From: Euryarchaeota archaeon UBA58
GTDB taxonomy: Archaea > Thermoplasmatota > Poseidoniia > Poseidoniales > Thalassarchaeaceae
Direction: 5' to 3'
Length of the DNA stretch: 29,045 nt
Assembly (NCBI GenBank): GCA_002498525.1
Contig: DAHR01000015.1
Location: forward strand, 102,622 to 131,666
Below are positions 23,185 to 29,045 of the stretch, in pieces. Below the pieces are notes generated by a model. That model was not told the origin of the DNA. It made no database searches and worked only from the letters and a program-made list of their open reading frames with translations. The translations under genes were made by a program, and so were the position numbers. Positions within the stretch are counted from its first letter, which is position 1, and the number at the start of each line of letters is the position of its first letter.

Positions 23185-23853
23185 TCAATTTGAATTGAGA
23201 TCGTCTTCGGTGATGTGGTGTCCCATCCTATTGACCTTGGTCCCGAGGTAGTCGCGGTTGTGCTCACTGATGCCGGCGATGAGTGGCATCATTTCGGCAA
23301 CATCGATGCCCAAATCCTGCAACTGTCCAGCCTTGTCTGGATTGTTGGTCAGCAGACAGACTCGATCGATGCCAACCCCGCGAAGCATCTCTGCTGCGAT
23401 TCTGTAGTCGCGGGCATCTGCGGGGTGGCCAAGCATCAGATTCGCATCGATTGTATCGGCACCCTTGTCCTGCAGATTGTAAGCCTGTATCTTGGCATGC
23501 AGTCCTATTCCTCTCCCCTCTTGACGTAGGTAGAGAAGGCACCCCCAGCCAATCTCTTGAATGTGGCTCAGCGCTGCGTTCAACTGGGCTCCGCAATCGC
23601 AGCGCAGACTGCCGAAAGCATCTCCTGTGAGACATTCCGAATGGACTCGAACATGAACTGGATCGGGGCCTTTCATGTCTCCCAGCGTCAGGGCGACATG
23701 ATCCAATCCGGATGAGTCTTCGTGGAAGACTCGGATGCGGAATACGCCCTGAGCAGTAGGCAGTCGAGCATCCGCCGGAACCTCGAGTTTCTCGGTCAGG
23801 TCAATCGGTCGATCAGGAACTCCCATTGCTTTCGCCACACGTCGCCAAGTCAT
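23185..23853 (-). CDS. ribA: GTP cyclohydrolase II
   Basis: Converts GTP to 2,5-diamino-6-ribosylamino-4(3H)-pyrimidinone 5'-phosphate, formate and diphosphate, the first step of riboflavin synthesis. The 222-residue protein carries the zinc motif SECLTGDAFGSLRCDCGAQL (Cys 74, 85, 87), RQEGRGIGL with the catalytic Arg, NLQDKGADTIDANL and CLLTNNP. There is no fused RibB domain. The frame extends to an ATG at 23901, but that leader (MNHKGHAARAERED) is the translation of the repeat-like sequence at 23861-23905, so I start at the ATG at 23853 (MTWRRVAKAMG). Many archaea use the unrelated GTP cyclohydrolase III instead, so this gene marks a bacterial-style pathway. The TusA-fusion gene lies 44 bp upstream on the same strand. 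Confidence 0.93.
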   Translation of the reverse strand: MTWRRVAKAMGVPDRPIDLTEKLEVPADARLPTAQGVFRIRVFHEDSSGLDHVALTLGDMKGPDPVHVRVHSECLTGDAFGSLRCDCGAQLNAALSHIQEIGWGCLLYLRQEGRGIGLHAKIQAYNLQDKGADTIDANLMLGHPADARDYRIAAEMLRGVGIDRVCLLTNNPDKAGQLQDLGIDVAEMMPLIAGISEHNRDYLGTKVNRMGHHITEDDLNSN

Positions 23854-23860
23854 GAACCCA

Positions 23861-23905
23861 TCCTCGCGCTCTGCGCGAGCTGCGTGTCCTTTGTGGTTCA
23901 CTTTC
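23861..23905 (+). repeat. Short 'ctctgcg...tttgtggttc'-type intergenic sequence, copy 2
   Basis: Between ribA and the TusA-fusion gene the plus strand reads cgcgctctgcgcgagc followed by gtgtcctttgtggttca. The 3' half resembles the sequence at 4031-4070 (...ctccgtggttt) and lies in the same orientation. On the minus strand it produces a spurious MNHKGHAARAE-type leader for ribA. Resemblance only. Confidence 0.4.
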
Positions 23906-24341
23906 TGATTCTGAAAGTGTATTCTCCAGCATCCTCGGTCACGTTGAGCAATTGTGCCCCAATTCGATCACATAATGCAGGCATATCGCGCAGGGTTTCC
24001 GGGTCGTCGCCAATGACTTCGATGACTTCGCCAGCGGACATCTCCGCCATCGCCTTTCGAGTCTCGTGGACCGGAATCGGGCAAAAGAATCCTATCAGGT
24101 CGAGGCGCTTCACAGGCGCCTCGTCAACCGTCTCAGCACAGCACTCATTCTGTTCTTGGATGGAGGGGCAGGCCACATCTCCGTAGCTGCAGAAGACGCA
24201 ACAATCGTCTTTGTCGGCTCGCAGCAGAGTCGAACATCCGGCGCATTCGTGGAAGAACAGGCAAGTGTCCGTGGGCAATTCGAGATTCTCGGCATGACCA
24301 CACTCGGGACAAGTCAGAGTCGAGTGGCTGAGGACAGCCAT
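23898..24341 (-). CDS. GDCCVxC-like Cys-rich domain fused to a TusA-like sulfur carrier
   Basis: A 147-residue two-domain protein. The N-terminal part has CPEC (11-14), CAGC (33-36) and DDCCVFCSYGDVACPS (45-60), closely resembling the small 'GDCCVxC domain' proteins, some of which are selenoproteins and lie near metal-resistance genes. The C-terminal part (about 78-147) is TusA/SirA-like: RLDLIGFFCPIPVHETRKAM holds the single reactive Cys (87) in the CPxP motif that carries a persulfide, followed by GEVIEVIGDDPETLRDMPALC. Such a protein could relay sulfur or bind metal in the cytosol; the pairing is unusual and no substrate can be named. The frame ends 44 bp before the ribA start and begins 9 bp after the helicase gene, so it lies in the same minus-strand run. 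Confidence 0.85.
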   Translation of the reverse strand: MAVLSHSTLTCPECGHAENLELPTDTCLFFHECAGCSTLLRADKDDCCVFCSYGDVACPSIQEQNECCAETVDEAPVKRLDLIGFFCPIPVHETRKAMAEMSAGEVIEVIGDDPETLRDMPALCDRIGAQLLNVTEDAGEYTFRIRK

Positions 24342-24350
24342 TTCGACACC

Positions 24351-25775
24351 TTACGCTCCTACTATCGTTGGCTTCAGAGCGCGTCCGTTGAATTCCCGTT
24401 TCTTGATGACATCGATGACATACGCGGCCTTCTCGACATGTATCTGGACTGTCGAGGCCGCTTCGCCCATGTCGATTTCACCCAATGCTATCTCTTGAAT
24501 GCGTGCCTCATCGACAATCCAATCGGCCAAGGCACGCTTTGTCGAATCAGCCTTGCCGACGGCGAGGCTGATGCTGACCATTCCGAAGGGATCGGTCACC
24601 TCGGACCAATCATCGCGCTTGCGAACTGGGTCGCGATTCATGCCTTCGGGGAGAGGGGGGGTGTCGACGTAAGGGATGTCGAGGTTCCAGGTGTTGGAGA
24701 TCTTGTCGAGTTCTCCCATGTCTTCTTTGGATACCAGCGACCATGCCTGGCCTTTACGACCCATGCGTCCGGTGCGGCCGATTCTGTGGACATATGATTC
24801 GGTCTCGGTCGGCAGGTCGTAATTGACCACGTGGGTGATGCCGTCGACATCGAGGCCTCGTGCTGCCACGTCGGTGGCGACGACGATTCGCTCTCGGCCG
24901 TCGCGGAAGGAGTCGAGGATCTTCTCACGACGATTCTGCGCTTTGTCGCCGTGCAGGCCGACAGCGCGCATACCGAATTTACTCAAGCGCTCTTCCAGCA
25001 GGTCGACCATGCGCTTGGTATTGGTGAAAATCAGCATCTGGTCATCTTCGCTCATATTGGCGATCAGACGGCCCAGAACCCAGAGTTTGTTAGGACGGCC
25101 GATGCGAACCGCGAACTGTTCGATCTCAGGAATCTCCACTTCCAGATCGTCGCTCATGACAAAGACTGGGTCGTCCATGAATTCTTCCGCCGCGTCGAGA
25201 ACCTCTTGCGGGAAGGTGGCGCTGAAAAGCATCGTCTGTTCACGCGCTGGCATCTGGTCGAAGATCCACAGAACATCTGGAAAGAACCCCATGTCGAGCA
25301 TCCGGTCCGCCTCATCGAGGCAGAATCGACGAATGTCTGCAAGTTTCAGGTGGCCGCGCTTGGCCATGTCGATGACACGGCCAGGGGTGCCGACGATGAT
25401 GTCTGCACCCTTGTCGAGCAATTTAGCTTGTTTCTCGATGTCAGTACCGCCGTAAACGGTCTGGACCGACATGCCGAGTCCACCCTGTAGCCAAGAGATC
25501 TCCTCGGCCACCTGAACGGCCAATTCCCTAGTTGGGCACAAGACGATCGCCTGAGGCGAGCCAGTCGCCTGACAAGCCTCGATAATCGGAATGCCGAATG
25601 CGGCGGTCTTGCCTGAACCGGTTCGAGCCTGTCCGACGACGTCGCGGCCGGCTCTGGCAACAGGAATCGCTTCAACCTGAATATCGGTTGGAATTGTCCA
25701 ACCTTTGTTCGAAATCGCATCAGCGATTTCGCTGTCTAGGTCCCAATCACTGAATGAATTACCAACAGGGTTCAT
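24351..25775 (-). CDS. DEAD-box RNA helicase with C-terminal DbpA/DeaD-type RNA-binding domain
   Basis: An ATP-dependent RNA-unwinding enzyme of 474 residues, likely acting on rRNA, mRNA or cold-stabilised structures. Motifs in order are the Q motif (FSDWDLDSEI...TIPTDIQ), I ARTGSGKT (50-57), Ia PTREL, Ib TPGRV, II DEAD (154-157), III SAT (185-187), IV LIFTNTKR, V ATDVAARGLD and VI HRIGRTGR (330-337). Residues about 399-473 (VSISLAVGKADSTKRALADWI ... IHVEKAAYVIDVIKKREF-NGRALKP) match the RRM-like DbpA RNA-binding domain of DeaD/CsdA proteins in pattern, although the usual aromatic residue (FSFVEV) is missing. That domain suggests a bacterial-type lineage. The ATG at 25775 follows the small upstream gene by 9 bp. 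Confidence 0.94.
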   Translation of the reverse strand: MNPVGNSFSDWDLDSEIADAISNKGWTIPTDIQVEAIPVARAGRDVVGQARTGSGKTAAFGIPIIEACQATGSPQAIVLCPTRELAVQVAEEISWLQGGLGMSVQTVYGGTDIEKQAKLLDKGADIIVGTPGRVIDMAKRGHLKLADIRRFCLDEADRMLDMGFFPDVLWIFDQMPAREQTMLFSATFPQEVLDAAEEFMDDPVFVMSDDLEVEIPEIEQFAVRIGRPNKLWVLGRLIANMSEDDQMLIFTNTKRMVDLLEERLSKFGMRAVGLHGDKAQNRREKILDSFRDGRERIVVATDVAARGLDVDGITHVVNYDLPTETESYVHRIGRTGRMGRKGQAWSLVSKEDMGELDKISNTWNLDIPYVDTPPLPEGMNRDPVRKRDDWSEVTDPFGMVSISLAVGKADSTKRALADWIVDEARIQEIALGEIDMGEAASTVQIHVEKAAYVIDVIKKREFNGRALKPTIVGA

Positions 25776-25784
25776 CTAATCGCC

Positions 25785-26069
25785 TCAGAAGGATTCCGAA
25801 TCGCTGATTTCCTTCTGCAGCTCTCCCATCCAGTACTTCCGGCAGTTCTCCTTTGTGAGATACTGGTCTTTGCTCGAGAAACTGTGGTTGTAGTGACCTT
25901 TGTCAGCGCTCGAGTATTGTTCCTTACGCCGCTTGTGGAACTTCTGCAACACGTGCTGGCGCATGTACTGACGGAACTTCAGGGACTTGGTTCGGTTGAT
26001 GCCCTTAGGCGTCACGCCGTCCCATAGCCGCTCAAATTGCTCGAGCTTGCCATCAAATGTCTCGCTCAT
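25785..26069 (-). CDS. Small basic protein of unknown function
   Basis: A 94-residue protein (MSETFDGKLEQFERLW...) rich in Lys, Arg, His and aromatics: KFRQYMRQHVLQKFHKRRKEQ and KENCRKYWMGELQKEI look like amphipathic basic helices. It might bind RNA or a ribosome-linked target; no family was recognised. The start lies within the last 17 bases of the HEAT-repeat gene; an ATG directly before it (26072) would add one Met. The long open frame further upstream (to 26198) overlaps the HEAT coding sequence and has atypical composition. The stop is 9 bp before the helicase start, so translation of all three is probably coupled. Confidence 0.75.
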   Translation of the reverse strand: MSETFDGKLEQFERLWDGVTPKGINRTKSLKFRQYMRQHVLQKFHKRRKEQYSSADKGHYNHSFSSKDQYLTKENCRKYWMGELQKEISDSESF

Positions 26070-27393
26070 CATCTTTCCTCGCGGCCCGCCGACCCAACTC
26101 CTGTTTATGACCTTCACCCTCGGCTTGTGGCTCACCACTACGTGGTGTGGGGACCGGTGGTTTCGGGATGTGGTGGCCCTCGAATTCGTCAGCCTCACTC
26201 TGGTCGGTGGGTGTTTCGCCTTCGTTGGGTGCAGGTTCCGGCGTATCGAGCGGGGGCTGTTCCTCTTCCAGATCGTAGTCGATGACTTCGACCTTGTCGA
26301 GTGGGGCGAGGCGGAGATTCTTCTCGGCTTCCGTGCCTTCCCAATCGACGTCCGTCGACAATTGCTTGAGACGTTTTCGGAGGTCCGGTTGTGTCTCTTG
26401 GCGGAGCAGTTCTCCGGCGACCTCGAGCAGACGGGCGCCGGTCAGGATGATGGATAATTGATCGATGCAGGCTTTGCGGAGTGTGGTGTCTTTGTCGCGG
26501 GCGCCGTCCATGATGAGTCGGGCGACACGTGGGTTGTGCAGATCGAGTGATCTGAGGGTTCGAATCATGTTCTTGCGAACTCCTGCATCGTCGTCCAGCA
26601 TCGCGGCTTCAACGAGGATCGTCGCGACTCTGGATTCGACATTGGCTAGCTTCGGCAGACAGGCCGAGGCGTGGCGTCGAACCATTGCGTCCTCGTCCTG
26701 CAGCGACCACGAGATGAGATCCCAACCCGTCGCTCCGCCTCGAACCGTTATCGTTCGCAGGATGCGCGCGGCTCGACGACGAAGGTCGACGTCTTCTTCA
26801 CGGATCAATTCGTCGATGTGGAGGCAGCCTGTCTCCACCCAGTTCCCGGACGTCTCCTTCAAGGTCGCGAAGGCATCGTCACGGTGTTGTTTGCTCGGAT
26901 GACGCAATTCTCTGCGCAGAATCTCCTCGCAGCCTGATGGGAAGACAGGTGCGACCCTGAGTAGGCATTCGCGAGCGCTGCGCCTCACATCATCATCTTC
27001 CTCTTGGAGGCGGTCTGCAAGGTACACGAAGAGGTCTTCATGCTTCTTGATGGCGAAGGATGGGAGGGCTTCCAGTGCGGCGATTCTGATCAGTGGGTCG
27101 TCGTCGTCGAGGGCTTCGCAGAGTGCCTCGTGCGCGGCAGAGACGAAGGATGGCAAGACTCTGTTCAGAGCAAGGATCCCATCTCTGCGACGAGCTAGGC
27201 CACCGCCCATTGAGCGAGATAACTCAACCATCGGAACCCGGCCTGAAGCCAGGGGAATGATATCCCTTGGAGAAAGCCTCTCCCAAGTGCCTTCGCTTGG
27301 CAACATCGAGCGGATGTCGACCTGCTTGATCTTCCGCCGTTGATTGAGCGGCCGGCCCGTTTTCGGGTCGCGAGCGACGTAGTCTCTAGCCAT
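26053..27393 (-). CDS. HEAT-repeat protein
   Basis: A 446-residue cytosolic protein. After a basic N-terminus (MARDYVARDPKTGRPLNQRRK), residues about 60-345 form roughly eight helical HEAT-type repeats with the pattern 'D.D..vR..A...L' (for example DDDPLIRIAALEALPSF, EEDDDVRRSARECLLR, EEDVDLRRRAARILRTI, DEDAMVRRHASACLPKL, DDDAGVRKNMIRTLRSL). An acidic Pro/Glu-rich disordered tail follows (about 365-446). HEAT arrays serve as protein- or RNA-binding scaffolds; the partner is unknown. The stop overlaps the start of the small basic protein gene by 17 bp, an operon-type arrangement. It is divergent from the DUF2240 gene, with 127 bp between starts. Confidence 0.88.
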   Translation of the reverse strand: MARDYVARDPKTGRPLNQRRKIKQVDIRSMLPSEGTWERLSPRDIIPLASGRVPMVELSRSMGGGLARRRDGILALNRVLPSFVSAAHEALCEALDDDDPLIRIAALEALPSFAIKKHEDLFVYLADRLQEEDDDVRRSARECLLRVAPVFPSGCEEILRRELRHPSKQHRDDAFATLKETSGNWVETGCLHIDELIREEDVDLRRRAARILRTITVRGGATGWDLISWSLQDEDAMVRRHASACLPKLANVESRVATILVEAAMLDDDAGVRKNMIRTLRSLDLHNPRVARLIMDGARDKDTTLRKACIDQLSIILTGARLLEVAGELLRQETQPDLRKRLKQLSTDVDWEGTEAEKNLRLAPLDKVEVIDYDLEEEQPPLDTPEPAPNEGETPTDQSEADEFEGHHIPKPPVPTPRSGEPQAEGEGHKQELGRRAARKDDERDI

Positions 27394-27508
27394 GGTTGAG
27401 GGGGCGCGAGACGGTGGTGGTTCTTCAACCGACGCACGAAATGTCTCAATTCGACCTCTATCGCCTGCATGTGGTAACCCTCAAGCCACAGAACCGAACG
27501 AGAAAGAA

Positions 27509-27513
27509 GGAGG
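27509..27513 (+). promoter_or_regulatory. Shine-Dalgarno of the DUF2240 gene
   Basis: GGAGG lies 7 bp before the ATG at 27521. It decides against the longer frame beginning at 27392, which would overlap the divergent HEAT gene. Confidence 0.75.
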
Positions 27514-27520
27514 GCGAGCA

Positions 27521-28231
27521 ATGAGCAACGAGAGAGATGTCGCACGACTTCTGCAGAGTGCCTTCGATGATGTGGATTCAGTTGGTGTCAGTCGCCCTGA
27601 TCTGATTCGACTGTGGTCGCTTGACGTGCAGTGGTTCACCCCTGCAGAGGCTGAAAAAGTGGTCGACAGACTCTGCGAGCGTGGCTGGTTGGAGATTGAT
27701 TCCGAATCGATCACAGTCACTTCTGGCGTTACTCTCGTGCCCCCCGGACTCGGTTGGAGACCCATTATTCGTCGAATGCTGGATCCGCCAGAATGCCCAA
27801 CAGCCACAGCTTCGCCGGAATCGTCGGCAAGCAGGCAGCAGCCGACTACAGCACTCGGTCGGTCTTCAAAACCAGACCCTACAAGCGCTTTCTCGACACC
27901 GAGGGTGATAGCGGGTACCCCTTCACCTGCTGCAGAACCACGAGACCCTACGAGGTTCTCTCGCCCGACCGTTTCGGGAACCGCATTAGGCGCTGCATCA
28001 GGTGGGCCGCGGGAGCAGTTGGTGGACCGCGCCGAGGGCAGCATTCCAGTCCTCATCGATCTGATAGCGAAGGAATCGGGCCTCGCCAACAGGGAGGTCG
28101 TTCGGCGCGCCCAGCGCAAGCGCCGTGCCCTCGGTCCCGTGACTCTATGGATGGCCCTAGCCCTCGTCGCGCGCGAGCAGGGATTGGACATGGAGCGCGT
28201 CGCGGCGGCTATCGAGCGCGCCGCCTCGTGA
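27521..28231 (+). CDS. DUF2240 family protein
   Basis: A 236-residue member of an archaeal family of unknown function. The N-terminal winged-helix-like half has VSRPDLIRLWSLDVQWFTP, AEAEKVVDRLCERGWL and a closing VTLVPPGLGWRP, the family's 'WFsp.qa..vv....g.l...VpfGf.P' pattern. The C-terminal half (about 165-236) has VLIDLIAKESGLANREVVRRA and TLWMALALVAREQGLDMERVA, the helical end of the family. Between them lies a Ser/Pro/Thr-rich linker of about 75 residues (TATASPESSASRQQ...), which makes the protein much longer than the roughly 150-residue relatives I recall. It could bind nucleic acid or a repair/replication partner, but this is not shown. Confidence 0.83.
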   Translation: MSNERDVARLLQSAFDDVDSVGVSRPDLIRLWSLDVQWFTPAEAEKVVDRLCERGWLEIDSESITVTSGVTLVPPGLGWRPIIRRMLDPPECPTATASPESSASRQQPTTALGRSSKPDPTSAFSTPRVIAGTPSPAAEPRDPTRFSRPTVSGTALGAASGGPREQLVDRAEGSIPVLIDLIAKESGLANREVVRRAQRKRRALGPVTLWMALALVAREQGLDMERVAAAIERAAS

Positions 28232-28283
28232 GCAGCGTATTGCCCCGTAGTCAGGCATGAACTACCGAAGCCCTAGGCCCTAA

Positions 28284-29045
28284 TCAAGCCGTCTCGACAG
28301 TGGTCGTAGTCAGGGGGATGTCCATCGTGACTGATGGGATCTCGACTCCGAGGTAGGTGACTGATATCGTTCCGGAGTACTCGATGTCTAGTGGCTGTCC
28401 TGCTTCGATCTTCTCAACTGTGACCGGGTCAAGGTTGTCCAATGTGAATTCATAGAACTGTTCTCCACTGCCCAGCGTGTATTCGAACTCGTAATCGCCG
28501 TCTGTGGTCGGATTCGATTCGAGTATGGTAACGTGCACGCTGGCTATGATGCTCTTCTCAAACGTCCCCATCTCCGGAATATCAAAGCCCACGGTCCCGC
28601 TGATTTCGGATTTGTCGTTACTCAATTCGAAGTCGGCATCTGTGATGTGCTTCTCGAGGTCTATCGCAATCGCATCGTTGTAAGTCTGGTATACATCGAC
28701 ACCGGCTCCTGCGACAGAGATCAGTACAGCGGTCATAATCATGGTCTTAGCGAGGCCTAGGGTCTTGCCCACCCCCTTCCTTACAATTCCTGGACCCTTC
28801 TTGACCATGCGCTCGTGCTCGCGGTCCTCGCGCATCGCATCCCAGTGGGTCGCTTCCCCAGATGATACCTCTGTAGGTCCATCGACCCCCTCGCCCTTCA
28901 CGCTGGAAGTGTTGCTCTTTGATGAGTTGTAATTCTTGGTCATCGCGGGCTCGCCGGGACCGCCGCCATCGCCAACAAGGTCGTCTTCGACGTTGATGCT
29001 TGAGGTGTTGCTCTTTGATGAGTTGTAGTTCTTGGTCATCGCGGG
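28284..29045 (-). CDS. Single-pass membrane protein with repeated N-terminal segment, 5' end off window
   Basis: An ATG at 29039 gives 251 residues, but this Met is the first residue of a repeat unit, and the bases beyond it (29040-29045) match those before the same Met in the next unit (28944-28949). The gene therefore probably starts outside the window. Two copies of MTKNYNSSKSNTSS lie 32 residues apart. A cytosolic charged stretch (MREDREHERMVKKG) and one membrane helix (about 97-115, MIMTAVLISVAGAGVDVY) follow. The C-terminal domain (about 130-245) is beta-rich, with Asp/Glu/Thr content and an alternating pattern (SGTVGFDIPEMG, ITILES-like strands, IEYSGTISVTYLGVEIPSV) that recalls LEA14/WHy-type immunoglobulin-like folds. 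No enzyme motif is visible. It is convergent with the DUF2240 gene. Confidence 0.75.
   Translation of the reverse strand, partial: PAMTKNYNSSKSNTSSINVEDDLVGDGGGPGEPAMTKNYNSSKSNTSSVKGEGVDGPTEVSSGEATHWDAMREDREHERMVKKGPGIVRKGVGKTLGLAKTMIMTAVLISVAGAGVDVYQTYNDAIAIDLEKHITDADFELSNDKSEISGTVGFDIPEMGTFEKSIIASVHVTILESNPTTDGDYEFEYTLGSGEQFYEFTLDNLDPVTVEKIEAGQPLDIEYSGTISVTYLGVEIPSVTMDIPLTTTTVETA
28909..29045 (-). repeat. 96-bp tandem repeat continuing off the right edge
   Basis: Two in-frame copies of a unit beginning with the codons for MTKNYNSSKSNT start at 29039 and 28943. Their first 35 bases differ at one site. The unit is exactly 32 codons. The second copy diverges after about 12 codons (SSVKGEG against SSINVED). 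The sequence at the window end repeats the end of a preceding unit, so at least one further copy, or the end of one, lies outside. Confidence 0.8.

Overview
The window reads as a chromosomal segment from a mesophilic euryarchaeon. Archaeal-type alanyl-tRNA synthetase, a UbiA enzyme of the archaeal ether-lipid type, Cbf5 with a C-terminal PUA domain, the DUF106-cmk-cbf5 gene order, a GPN-loop GTPase, archease, DUF2240 and many small operons all point to Archaea. Very acidic, low-Lys surface proteins, TSP3-type calcium-binding repeats, mid-range GC and several bacterial-looking metabolic genes (GMP reductase, GTP cyclohydrolase II, a DeaD/DbpA-type helicase) fit Marine Group II/III (Poseidoniales and relatives). 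That placement is an inference; no rRNA is present to confirm it.

Layout. 1-986: 5' part of the tRNA ligase gene rtcB, minus strand, running off the left edge. 1063-10070: plus-strand run with alaS, a class I aminotransferase, a duplicated-domain protein of unknown function, a large secreted TSP3-repeat protein and archease. 10086-11348: guaC and tRNA-Glu(CTC), minus strand. 11349-11781: the only gene-free stretch over 300 bp. 11782-12971: small winged-helix-like protein and UbiA prenyltransferase, plus strand. 12972-14793: GPN GTPase and ornithine carbamoyltransferase, overlapping, minus strand. 14888-20315: plus-strand run with a 971-residue polyproline/beta-sandwich/zinc-ribbon protein, a DUF106 (EMC3/Oxa1-like) membrane protein, cytidylate kinase and Cbf5. 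20518-22902: surface-anchored CARDB protein, minus strand. 23008-23083: tRNA-His. 23185-27393: minus-strand run with HEAT-repeat protein, small basic protein, DEAD-box helicase, a GDCCVxC-like/TusA fusion and ribA. 27521-28231: DUF2240 protein, plus strand. 28284-29045: membrane protein with a tandemly duplicated N-terminal segment, open at the right edge.

RNA processing and translation dominate: RtcB and archease (tRNA splicing ligation), AlaRS, Cbf5, a DEAD-box helicase, two tRNAs, and the GPN GTPase. Envelope biology is the second theme: ether lipid synthesis, an Oxa1-superfamily insertase and three surface or membrane proteins.

No CRISPR array, transposase, integrase or rRNA was seen. 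The observations I rate most worth checking are the cytosolic-looking DUF11-like/polyproline protein next to the insertase, a barrel-sandwich (biotinyl/lipoyl-like) module inside the TSP3 array, the GDCCVxC-TusA fusion, the 96-bp N-terminal repeat continuing off the right edge, and two intergenic copies of a short 'ctgtgcctctgtgg'-type sequence.
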